From NCBI GenBank assembly GCA_964352225.1, contig CAYGRM010000151.1, positions 1 to 14,813 of the forward strand: DNA of 14,813 nucleotides. Reading direction: 5' to 3'. A program made the position numbers and the translations under genes. This stretch comes from CAJQQY01 sp964352225 (GTDB taxonomy: Bacteria; Bacteroidota; Bacteroidia; Chitinophagales; Saprospiraceae). Shown piece by piece: positions 1-7,261 of this stretch (its first letter is position 1; each line of letters begins with the position of its first letter). The notes beneath the pieces were generated by a model that ran no database searches, had not been told where the DNA came from, and worked only from the letters and a program-made list of their open reading frames with translations.

Positions 1-58
1 GTCTTGAAAACCGACGTACCTTAACGGGTACCGGGGGGTTCGAATCCCTCCTTCTCCG
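1..58 (+). tRNA. tRNA-Ser(UGA), 3' part (5' end outside the window)
   Basis: This is the 3' portion of a class II tRNA. The anticodon region reads CTTGAAAA, giving anticodon TGA (serine). It is followed by a long variable arm (about 11-33) in which GTACC and GGTAC pair. The T arm is complete at 34-50, with loop TTCGAAT at 39-45. The 3' acceptor strand CTTCTCC is at 51-57 and the discriminator base G at 58, as expected for tRNA-Ser. CCA is not encoded. The D arm and 5' acceptor strand lie before base 1. The long variable arm excludes most other isotypes, and the anticodon fits Ser rather than Leu or Tyr. Confidence 0.93.
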
Positions 59-62
59 CTAA

Positions 63-99
63 AAAAAGCCTCGTAGACGAAATGTTTGCGGGGCTTTTT
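63..99 (+). terminator. Rho-independent terminator of tRNA-Ser
   Basis: AAAAAGCCTCG (63-73) pairs over 11 bp, with one G-T pair, to CGGGGCTTTTT (89-99) around a 15-nt loop. The stem ends in a T run only 5 nt after the mature tRNA end. It separates the tRNA from the downstream lipoprotein gene. Confidence 0.85.
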
Positions 100-161
100 A
101 GTTTAATAGGTGTTAAATATTTTTTCTAAAACCTTCCATATTCCAACACAAAAAAATCATC

Positions 162-1139
162 ATGAAAAATACCTTCCTTCTTCTATTCATTATATCAATT
201 TTCTTCTTAGCATGTGGCGCTCCCTCTAGTCCAGATTCCAATCAACTAAATTCTAAAAATGAACAAGAGGAAATAAAAGAGCCAGAGGAAAAAGTGATTT
301 CAATGCCCGGATCAAATCAAACCTCTCTTTATAATTATGAAGAACCCTTGTTAACTATGAATTTGCCATTAGCACTTTTAGAGATTTCAGGTTTGAGTTA
401 TTATCCTAAAACGAATCAACTTCTAGCAGTAAATGATGAGCGAGGTTGGATTTTTTTTCTAAATGTTACGACAGGGGAAGTAGAAGATAGGGCAACTTTT
501 AGTGGGAATGGAGATTTTGAGGGGATCGAATGGATTGGTGAAAAAATTAGTATAGTAAAAAGTAATGGGAACATTCACTTTTTTGATATCGGAAAAAAGG
601 AAGCAGATGAAACGATTAAAACTGACCTTAAGCCATCTAATGATATCGAAGGGTTAGCATTCGATGCTGCTACTAATCAATTATTGTTGGCTTGTAAAGG
701 AAACCCTAATCTTGGAAAATCAGATAAGTACAAAAAAGTTAAAAATATCTACAGTTTTGATTTAGGTAAAAACGAATTAAATCCAGCGCCCTTTTTGAGT
801 GTGGAGGATGATGTTTTAGAAGATTATGTCAAGGATTTTAGCGATAAAAATGATTTTTCTAAAAAGAAAAAGAAAAAACTCAAAGGAAGAGTGAATGATT
901 TTTCTCCATCAGGAATTGCGATTCACCCGAAGACTAAAGCTTTCTATATGATTTCTTCGCAAGGGAAATTATTGATAATTTTTAATCAAAATAAAGAATT
1001 ACAAGAAGTAGTTTTTTTGGACGAAAACTTACATCGGCAGCCTGAAGGAATCTGTTTTGCGCCAAATGGAGATTTATTTATCAGTAATGAGGGCAAAGGG
1101 TTAGGTGCAAAAATTATGAAGTACAATCAAGTAAATTAA
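162..1139 (+). CDS. Lipoprotein with SdiA-regulated-type beta-propeller domain
   Basis: The 325-residue protein starts with a lipoprotein signal peptide: MKNT, a hydrophobic stretch at residues 5-15, and lipobox FLAC with the lipidated Cys at residue 18. An acidic, Ser/Asn-rich linker (about 19-60) follows. The rest resembles the SdiA-regulated family (PF06977, E. coli YjiK-like), which is predicted to be a beta-propeller. Characteristic stretches are EISGLSYYP, LLAVNDE, GDFEGIEW, DIEGLAFD, PSGIAIHP and PEGICFAPNGDLFISNEG; the recurring 'EG' or 'SG' plus aromatic signature marks the blades. No catalytic residues are evident. A Lys-rich insert (six Lys at 234-239) interrupts a blade loop. The gene is monocistronic, between terminators. 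The start is fixed by the signal peptide. The molecular role is unknown; an envelope-anchored binding or scaffold protein is an inference. Confidence 0.85.
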   Translation: MKNTFLLLFIISIFFLACGAPSSPDSNQLNSKNEQEEIKEPEEKVISMPGSNQTSLYNYEEPLLTMNLPLALLEISGLSYYPKTNQLLAVNDERGWIFFLNVTTGEVEDRATFSGNGDFEGIEWIGEKISIVKSNGNIHFFDIGKKEADETIKTDLKPSNDIEGLAFDAATNQLLLACKGNPNLGKSDKYKKVKNIYSFDLGKNELNPAPFLSVEDDVLEDYVKDFSDKNDFSKKKKKKLKGRVNDFSPSGIAIHPKTKAFYMISSQGKLLIIFNQNKELQEVVFLDENLHRQPEGICFAPNGDLFISNEGKGLGAKIMKYNQVN

Positions 1140-1170
1140 TTCTTATTTTTTTTCAAAAAAAGAAAAAAGA

Positions 1171-1203
1171 TTTGCTAAATATTTAAAAATTATTTTATGT
1201 TTG
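1171..1203 (+). promoter_or_regulatory. Bacteroidota-type promoter of tRNA-Thr
   Basis: TTTG at 1171-1174 and TATGTTTG at 1196-1203 are separated by 21 nt. They match the Bacteroidota primary sigma factor consensus (TTTG near -33, TAnnTTTG near -7). The start of transcription would fall near 1209, about 58 nt before the mature tRNA-Thr, leaving a short 5' leader for processing. Confidence 0.75.
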
Positions 1204-1266
1204 CAGCCGCAAAATTAGAAATTAATTTTTTGGTATTTTATTTGCAAAGGGAACAATATATCACAA

Positions 1267-1340
1267 GCCGGTGTAGCTCAGTTGGCCAGAGCAGCTGATT
1301 TGTAATCAGCGGGTCGGCGGTTCGAATCCGTCCACCGGCT
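1267..1340 (+). tRNA. tRNA-Thr(UGU)
   Basis: A complete 74-nt cloverleaf. Acceptor GCCGGTG (1267-1273) pairs with CACCGGC (1333-1339), and the discriminator is T at 1340. The D arm contains AGCTCAGTTGG. The anticodon stem GCTGA/TCAGC encloses loop TTTGTAA, giving anticodon TGT, which reads ACA/ACG threonine codons. The T loop is TTCGAAT. CCA is not encoded. It has its own promoter upstream and a terminator directly downstream, so it appears to be a single-gene unit. Confidence 0.96.
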
Positions 1341-1343
1341 CTT

Positions 1344-1388
1344 AAAAAAAGACCTTCTTAACTTAATTGTTGAGAAGGTTTTTTTTTG
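1344..1388. terminator. Bidirectional terminator between tRNA-Thr and the convergent glutamate-synthase-like gene
   Basis: An A-rich run plus ACCTTCTT (1352-1359) pairs with GAGAAGGT (1372-1379) around a 12-nt loop, flanked by an A run on one side and nine Ts on the other. The flanking A and T runs let it work in both directions. It lies 3 nt after tRNA-Thr and about 15 nt after the stop codon of the minus-strand gene ending at 1403. Confidence 0.8.
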
Positions 1389-1402
1389 TGAATATTGAAA
1401 TT

Positions 1403-3019
1403 TTAGGTTTCATAAAACTCGGCTACCTGAGGTTTAAAACTATCGGCACTCGCCATCAACCAATAAGGTTTCCAATTCGAAGGAACAGTTTCTTCAATTA
1501 ACAAACAGCCTTCTTTCAGATAAGGATAAACTTCATCATATCTCAAAATTTCCTTATTCGTAATTCTTCGATATATGTGATGCCTTCTAATTTGACTCAT
1601 ATCATCCAATCCAGCAGCAGCTAATAATTCTACAAAACTATGAACTGTTTCATTTTGATAATTTGCAACCCGCTCTTTTTTATCTGAAACAACTAATCCA
1701 GCAACCAACTCAGGATCTTGAGTTGCCACACCGGTGGGACAATTGTTTTTATTACATTCCAAAGCTTGAATGCATCCTAGGGCCAACATCATAGCTCTTG
1801 CGCTATAACACGAATCTGCCCCCAAAGCCATCGCTTTAAAAATATCAAAAGCAGTTATAATTTTTCCAGAGGTAATTATTTTAATATGTTTTTTCAATCC
1901 AAAACCAACCAAAGCATCGTAAGCGAATGCTAAACCCTCTCGAAAAGGAGTTCCAACACTATTTGAAAATTCTAACGGAGCAGCTCCCGTTCCACCTTCA
2001 CCACCATCTACAGAAATGAAATCAGGATAGATTTTAGTTTCATTCATTGCCTTACAAATAGCTAAGAATTCACTTTTGTGTCCTATGCATAATTTGAATC
2101 CAACAGGTTTTCCATTAGACAATTCTCGCATTTGTTGCAATAATTTTAAAAGACCAACTGGAGTGCTAAAAGCCTTATGATAAGGTGGAGAATTGACATC
2201 CATACCGGGATCAATACCTCTAATTTTAGCTATTTCTGGCGTATTTTTTTTTGCAGGTAAAATTCCTCCATGCCCTGGTTTTGCTCCTTGCGAAAGCTTG
2301 AGTTCAATCATTTTGATGCTAGGCTCAGCAGCGCGTTTTTTAAATTGCTCAGGGTCAAAATTTCCATCTTTTGCTCGGCTGCCAAAGTAACCTGTTCCAA
2401 TCTGATAAATTAAATCTCCACCATGTTTTAGATGATAAGGACTAATTCCTCCTTCCCCTGTATTGTGAGCAAAATGTCCAATTTTAGCTCCACCATTCAA
2501 TGCCTCAATTGCAGCACTACTTAGTGAACCAAAACTCATGGCACTCACGTTAAAGATGGCTGCAGAGTATGGTTGTTGACAATCAGAATTTCCGATAGTG
2601 ATGCGAGGATCTTGCACTAAGTCTTTTGGATTTCTGGCAGCGATGGAATGATTCATCCACTCATAGCCTTCTGCGTACAAATCCATTTGAGTTCCAAAAG
2701 GAGTTGTAGATAATTCGTGTTTGGCTCGTTGATAAACGATAGATCGATTAATTCGATTGATCGGTGTTCCATTCGTTTCTGATTCGATGAAATACTGATA
2801 CAGCTTTGGACGCAATTCTTCCATCACATATCGTCCTCTGCCTAGAATGGGGAAGTTACGCATGATGGCATGTTTGGATTGAAACATATCGTAAAATCCT
2901 GTAAAAATAATTGGTAATAAAATGATTAATGACCACCAAAAAGAAGGTGCAATAAAATAGGAGATACCAGCGACAATGATCAGGGAAAAGATGGCGAAAG
3001 CGGTAAATTCGTTTCTCAT
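1403..3019 (-). CDS. Membrane-anchored FMN-binding glutamate synthase family protein (GltB central/FMN domain only)
   Basis: The 538-residue protein has two N-terminal hydrophobic segments (about 6-22 and 27-43), then a glutamate-synthase FMN/Fe-S domain (PF01645, about 130-470). Family hallmarks are visible: SAMSFGSLS, HNTGEGGIS, QGAKPGHGG, SVDGGEGGTGAAP and SGKIITAFDIFKAMALGAD. Cys416, Cys422 and Cys427 form the C-x5-C-x4-C motif that holds the [3Fe-4S] cluster in glutamate synthase. The amidotransferase domain of GltB and the GXGXG domain are absent, as in the standalone YerD-like family, so it cannot by itself hydrolyse glutamine to supply ammonia. Reductase activity using FMN is inferred; the substrate is not known. 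No small GltD-type subunit is adjacent. The start is supported by the TM segments and a TACTTTTG promoter element just upstream. Confidence 0.88.
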   Translation of the reverse strand: MRNEFTAFAIFSLIIVAGISYFIAPSFWWSLIILLPIIFTGFYDMFQSKHAIMRNFPILGRGRYVMEELRPKLYQYFIESETNGTPINRINRSIVYQRAKHELSTTPFGTQMDLYAEGYEWMNHSIAARNPKDLVQDPRITIGNSDCQQPYSAAIFNVSAMSFGSLSSAAIEALNGGAKIGHFAHNTGEGGISPYHLKHGGDLIYQIGTGYFGSRAKDGNFDPEQFKKRAAEPSIKMIELKLSQGAKPGHGGILPAKKNTPEIAKIRGIDPGMDVNSPPYHKAFSTPVGLLKLLQQMRELSNGKPVGFKLCIGHKSEFLAICKAMNETKIYPDFISVDGGEGGTGAAPLEFSNSVGTPFREGLAFAYDALVGFGLKKHIKIITSGKIITAFDIFKAMALGADSCYSARAMMLALGCIQALECNKNNCPTGVATQDPELVAGLVVSDKKERVANYQNETVHSFVELLAAAGLDDMSQIRRHHIYRRITNKEILRYDEVYPYLKEGCLLIEETVPSNWKPYWLMASADSFKPQVAEFYET

Positions 3020-3041
3020 ATTTGGGTAGTTTTATTTTTTC

Positions 3042-3049
3042 CAAAAGTA
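3042..3049 (-). promoter_or_regulatory. Candidate -7 element for the glutamate-synthase-like gene
   Basis: On the minus strand this reads TACTTTTG, an exact match to TAnnTTTG, 22 nt before the ATG at 3019. No good TTTG appears at the expected -33 distance, so support is partial. Confidence 0.4.
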
Positions 3050-3145
3050 GGTAAATATTTGAGAAAAGTAGTGATGTTTTTGGAGGAGGTCATTCAACAC
3101 TTTAATACACTCGAATTATATTTCCATAAAAAGATGATTAAAATC

Positions 3146-3177
3146 TTTAGGAAAAAACATTTTAAAAAATACTTTTG
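3146..3177 (+). promoter_or_regulatory. Bacteroidota-type promoter of the DUF5916 gene
   Basis: TACTTTTG at 3170-3177 exactly matches the -7 consensus TAnnTTTG. TTTA at 3146-3149, 20 nt upstream, is a one-mismatch -33 element. Transcription would begin near 3184, about 47 nt before the ATG at 3231. The element is divergent from the candidate promoter at 3042-3049. Confidence 0.6.
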
Positions 3178-3230
3178 CACGCGTTTAAAAGAAAAAAGAC
3201 TTGTCTTTAAAGTAGAACAAAATCAAACCA

Positions 3231-5489
3231 ATGCAACTATTTAATCCATTTTTCCTAAAACGATTTTATTATTTTCTTTCCTTATTGCTTATTTCTAGTG
3301 GAAATTTACTGGCCCAAGAAAATGACTTCACCGATAATAAATCCGAATATCAAATCAACATTCAGAAGACTTCTGAACCTATTCTTTTAGATGGAAAACT
3401 AGATGAAGCCATTTGGAATGATGCTCAAACTGCAAAAGATTTTTGGATAAAATATCCCAAAGTTAAACCTGGAGCCAACCCAAAATCAGAAGCGAAAGTT
3501 ACTTACAATGATAAATTTATTTACGTAGGAATTAAATGTTATGGTAATGATAATTTCATTGTTCCTTCTCTAAAGCGAGATCAAGATTATTGGGATGGAG
3601 ATGCTATTGGAATTATTTTAGATCCATTTGGGCAGAGTGCCAATGGTTTTATGTTTGGGGTTTCGCCGCTGGGAGTGCAAATGGAAGGACTGCTTTCGTC
3701 TTCGGGAAATGGATCAGATATTGATCGAAATTGGGATAATAAATGGTTCTCCGCCACTCAAGTTTATCCAGATTATTGGACGGTCGAAATGGCGATTCCA
3801 TTTAAGACTTTGCGATTTGATGCGAGCAAAACGGAGTGGGGGATTAATTTTATTAGAAATAATCCAAAGGACGCAGAGTTCCACACTTGGGCACCAATTC
3901 CACAGCAATTTGATGGCATTGATTTGAATTATTTAGGAAGTCTAACTTGGGATACCTCTCCCAAAAAAGTAAAAAGAAATATTTCTCTAATTCCATATTT
4001 GACGGGAGGTCTCAATCATAATATTGCTGATGGAGAGAATGTCAAAGGAAACATAAATACCGGCTTGGATGCTAAAATCTCCTTGACTACATCTCTTAAT
4101 TTAGACTTGACGATCAATCCCGATTTTTCTCAAATCGAAGTAGATCAGCAGGTGACTAACCTAACTCGATTTAGTATTTTTTTACCTGAAAAAAGAACTT
4201 TCTTTTTAGAGAATGCTGATATTTTTTCCACGTTTGGAATTGGGCCTTTGCGACCATTTTTTTCTAGAAAAATAGGTTTGAATGCCAACGGTGAAACGGT
4301 TCCCATTTTGTTTGGAGCTCGGTTAACCGGTAACTTGAATTCTAAAACTAGAATTGGCATTTTGAATATGCAAACTAAAGGAAATGATTCTCAAATTGCG
4401 CAAAACTATTCTGCTGCGGCAGTCCATCGAAGAATAGGATCTCGTTCGTTAATTAAAGGAATAATCACCAATCGGCAATCCAACGAAGGAGGTGATTTTG
4501 ATAAAAATGACTATGGTCGTAATGCAAGTGTCGAACTCACAACCGTTTCAAAAAATGGAAGATGGCAAGCATGGGGTGGTTATCATCAATCGTTTGCACC
4601 CAATGTTACTGAGAAAAATAATTTCTATGGTGGAGGTGGTGGATACTTTACGGATAAAATCCAATTTTTCACAGATACTTACAAAGTCAATGAAAACTAT
4701 AATGCAGAATTAGGTTTTATTAATCGGTTGGATAACTTTTATCGGGACACTACGATTCGAGCTGGATTTATTCAAAACTTTACTCAGCTTGAATATTTTA
4801 TTTTTCCAGATAATGATGAGGTCGTCAATGTGCATCGGTTTGGTTGGGAAAACTTCTTGGTGTATTTCCACGATGGAACCTTGAGTGAAAGGTTTATTCG
4901 TTGGCGATATTTTATTGATATGAAAAATAGTAGTGCACTAAGATTTCGGGTCGATAATACTAAAAATAATTTGCTCGACGAGTTAACTTTTACAGGAGCA
5001 GATACCGTAAAAGCTGGAGTTTATAATAATTACCAGTTCAATATTCAGTACGAATCGGATGAGCGTAAATTTTTCAATTATGAGATATTTTTCAAGCATG
5101 GAGGATTCTATGAAGGCACGTTGACAACCTACAGATTTGAAGTGAATTATCGACGCCAACCTTGGGGGAATTTTAATATTGGTTTGGAAAAAAATGAAAT
5201 TCGATTTCCAAATTATGAGTTGATTGACTTAGTAGATTTGACTTCTCGAATTGAAGTTAACTTTTCGAAAAAATTATTTTGGACTACGTTCACTCAATAT
5301 AATTTTCAAAATAATCAATTCAATATTAATAGCCGATTGCAATATCGGTTTAGTCCAATGTCAGATTTCTTTGTGGTTTATACTGATAATTATGATGTAC
5401 AGAATGTAGCCGGTGCAAGATTTTTGGATAATGTTCAAGCTAAGAATCGGGCGTTGGTATTTAAGCTGAATTATTGGTTTTCGTTGTAG
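3231..5489 (+). CDS. DUF5916 outer-membrane beta-barrel protein with CBM9-like N-terminal domain
   Basis: The 752-residue protein begins with a signal peptide (hydrophobic core about 11-25, cleavage probably after LLAQ near residue 28). Residues about 45-230 resemble the carbohydrate-binding family 9-like domain (PF06452): ILLDGKLDEAIWNDA, AKVTYNDKFIYVGIKCY, DGDAIGIILDP and WTVEMAIPFKTL. The rest fits DUF5916 (PF19313), with LNLDLTINPDFSQIEVD, LTRFSIFLPEKRTFFLEN and FFSRKIG, followed by many alternating aromatic/polar beta strands up to a terminal LNYWFSL. This suggests an outer-membrane barrel whose mouth carries the CBM9-like domain. The ligand is unknown. The family is common in Bacteroidota and typically 700-850 residues, so this copy appears full length. 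It is monocistronic and ends at a strong bidirectional hairpin. Confidence 0.88.
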   Translation: MQLFNPFFLKRFYYFLSLLLISSGNLLAQENDFTDNKSEYQINIQKTSEPILLDGKLDEAIWNDAQTAKDFWIKYPKVKPGANPKSEAKVTYNDKFIYVGIKCYGNDNFIVPSLKRDQDYWDGDAIGIILDPFGQSANGFMFGVSPLGVQMEGLLSSSGNGSDIDRNWDNKWFSATQVYPDYWTVEMAIPFKTLRFDASKTEWGINFIRNNPKDAEFHTWAPIPQQFDGIDLNYLGSLTWDTSPKKVKRNISLIPYLTGGLNHNIADGENVKGNINTGLDAKISLTTSLNLDLTINPDFSQIEVDQQVTNLTRFSIFLPEKRTFFLENADIFSTFGIGPLRPFFSRKIGLNANGETVPILFGARLTGNLNSKTRIGILNMQTKGNDSQIAQNYSAAAVHRRIGSRSLIKGIITNRQSNEGGDFDKNDYGRNASVELTTVSKNGRWQAWGGYHQSFAPNVTEKNNFYGGGGGYFTDKIQFFTDTYKVNENYNAELGFINRLDNFYRDTTIRAGFIQNFTQLEYFIFPDNDEVVNVHRFGWENFLVYFHDGTLSERFIRWRYFIDMKNSSALRFRVDNTKNNLLDELTFTGADTVKAGVYNNYQFNIQYESDERKFFNYEIFFKHGGFYEGTLTTYRFEVNYRRQPWGNFNIGLEKNEIRFPNYELIDLVDLTSRIEVNFSKKLFWTTFTQYNFQNNQFNINSRLQYRFSPMSDFFVVYTDNYDVQNVAGARFLDNVQAKNRALVFKLNYWFSL

Positions 5490-5600
5490 CGAATGACTTT
5501 TATTTGGATAAAAGAGTCAGTCAGTAGGAGATAACAACAACTGTTCATCCCTATTCGGAAATTAGCATTTAGATATATTTGGGATTTTATTTAGCCTAAA

Positions 5601-5634
5601 AAAAGCCATTTACAAAATCATGTAAATGGCTTTT
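5601..5634. terminator. Bidirectional terminator between the DUF5916 and DUF1501 genes
   Basis: AAAAGCCATTTAC (5601-5613) pairs perfectly over 13 bp with GTAAATGGCTTTT (5622-5634) around an 8-nt loop, with A and T runs on the two flanks. It lies 22 nt past the stop of the minus-strand DUF1501 gene and about 110 nt past the stop of the plus-strand DUF5916 gene, so it can serve both. A weaker imperfect hairpin (5495-5518) lies just after the DUF5916 stop. Confidence 0.87.
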
Positions 5635-5656
5635 AGTATTTTTCCAATAAAGAATC

Positions 5657-7207
5657 TTAATGCTTGACTACTCTTAGTGTTTTCACTCCATTACCTGCCT
5701 GAATTCTAGCAAAGTAAACTCCTGCAGAAAGTGTATTTGCTTCCACTAAAACATTATGTTCGCCAGATGTAAATGTCTTGTTAGAAATAGTTCTCACTAT
5801 TTTTCCCATCACATCATAAAGATCAATTCGTACATTTTCTTTTTCCAAAAGAGAAAAACTCAAAGTGAATCTTCGATCAAATGGATTTGGAAATACTTTA
5901 GTATCAATGATTTTATTAATCTCTTCAGTTGAGTTACTTTCACAACTTCCCACAATTGGCAAGTGCTGAAAATCATCAGACAAAAACGTTTTTACTTTAT
6001 CTTCACTCACCTCAAACCAGTCCATGAGAATTGATCCAAAGACCCATTTGAAATCATATTGCATCGCGACTCCTTCATTAGAGTCCACGTTGGTTCCGAT
6101 TTGAGGATTGTCTCCAATGATTCCTGGATTAATACAACTTCCAAAAACCATCATCGGTGCAGCTGAACCATGATCAGTTCCAATTCCAGCATTAGAAATT
6201 ATTTTTCTCCCAAATTCTGAAAAAGTGCAACCAATCACCCGATCTTCCAAACCTTGCAATTTTAAATCTTCTTGGAAAGCGTAGATGGCATCAGACAAAT
6301 TTTTGAGTAAATCAGCATGCCAACCTTGAGTTGTATTTCCATCTTGAACTTGATCAGAGTGGGTATCGAATCCACCAAGTTTTAGAACATAAATTTTAGT
6401 TTGCAAACCTCCCGAAATTAACTTCGCAACTGTTTTTAATTGATTCGCTAAAGTGGTATCTGAATAAAGATTTTCATTAGAATTTCCAGCATCAGCTGCC
6501 GCAACCACTCGATCAGCATAGGCATTTGATTTCTTAAAAGTCTCCACTAGGAAATCCATTTCTGCTCCATAACAATCATTTGATTGAGGAACTTCCACTC
6601 CTGTGTCAAGTCCTCCAATATCATTAGTATTAATGATCGCCATGCTAAAATTTGAATCCATCCCTTGACAAGTTCCAGAGATAGATTTCCCCATAGTCAC
6701 CGCAAATGGATCAGGACAATCAGGATTTGGATAGTCAGCAGGATAACCAGGAAAAGAGTCATCCAAGTATCTACCCATCCAACCTGTTGATTTATATTCA
6801 TCAGCTTTACTTCCTGTATTCCAAATGTCAGCCGATCTAAAATGCGAACGATTTTGATCAGCATAACCAACTCCTTGAATTACGGTAAGGTTGGAATTGT
6901 CGAACATGTTTTTTACTCCGGTCATCTCTGGATGCAAACCGATCGTATCGGTCAAATCCAAAATGGAACTTTCCGGAAGAATCACATTTGGTCGAGCATT
7001 GGCTAAATTATCAAAAACATCCATCGGGACAAAAGTATTCAATCCATCATTGCCACCGTTGAGGTCAATGAGTACGAGGACTTTATCACTTTCGCCATTG
7101 ATCAAAGTGGTCATCAAACTGGAAGGCATCGCTGCCATGTCAAAACCACCCAAGAAAGCAGGTAAAGTAAAAACGGTACTATTTTTTAGAAAAGCTCTTC
7201 TTTTCAT
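5657..7207 (-). CDS. DUF1501 family protein with T9SS C-terminal sorting domain
   Basis: The 516-residue protein opens with MKRRAFLKNS, which resembles a Tat signal (KRRxFLK) followed by a hydrophobic segment. Residues about 40-420 match DUF1501 (PF07394): LVLIDLNGGNDGLNTFVP, GVGYADQNRSHFRSADIWNTG, GWMGRYLD, LGGFDTHSDQ and GCTFSEFGRKIISNAGIGTDHGSAAPMMVFG. The His/Asp-rich motifs recall the alkaline-phosphatase-like superfamily, to which I believe the family is related; no reaction is established. Residues 437-516 (KVFPNPF, IDLYDVMGKIV, LSAGVYFARI, ending KTLRVVKH) form a Por-type sorting domain that sends proteins across the outer membrane through type IX secretion. It is the second gene of a unit with DUF1800, 54 bp downstream of it, with no terminator between. 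The start is supported by the signal sequence. Confidence 0.92.
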   Translation of the reverse strand: MKRRAFLKNSTVFTLPAFLGGFDMAAMPSSLMTTLINGESDKVLVLIDLNGGNDGLNTFVPMDVFDNLANARPNVILPESSILDLTDTIGLHPEMTGVKNMFDNSNLTVIQGVGYADQNRSHFRSADIWNTGSKADEYKSTGWMGRYLDDSFPGYPADYPNPDCPDPFAVTMGKSISGTCQGMDSNFSMAIINTNDIGGLDTGVEVPQSNDCYGAEMDFLVETFKKSNAYADRVVAAADAGNSNENLYSDTTLANQLKTVAKLISGGLQTKIYVLKLGGFDTHSDQVQDGNTTQGWHADLLKNLSDAIYAFQEDLKLQGLEDRVIGCTFSEFGRKIISNAGIGTDHGSAAPMMVFGSCINPGIIGDNPQIGTNVDSNEGVAMQYDFKWVFGSILMDWFEVSEDKVKTFLSDDFQHLPIVGSCESNSTEEINKIIDTKVFPNPFDRRFTLSFSLLEKENVRIDLYDVMGKIVRTISNKTFTSGEHNVLVEANTLSAGVYFARIQAGNGVKTLRVVKH

Positions 7208-7261
7208 TTTATTTTATTTTGAGTTTTTGAAAAAATCAAAAACGTAATTGTCTGTTATAAA

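Noticed and set aside
1..1340. Genomic-island attachment site at the tRNA-Ser or tRNA-Thr gene
   Set aside because: No integrase, no direct repeat of the tRNA 3' end and no shift in composition were seen downstream of either tRNA.
2856..3044. 62-codon minus-strand ORF overlapping the start of the glutamate-synthase-like gene
   Set aside because: It is an out-of-frame reading of the same TM-encoding sequence; the 538-residue frame has clear family motifs.
3059..3244. 61-codon plus-strand ORF upstream of and overlapping the DUF5916 start
   Set aside because: It spans the DUF5916 promoter, overlaps the real start by 14 nt in another frame, has low-complexity Lys/Phe-rich content and resembles no family.
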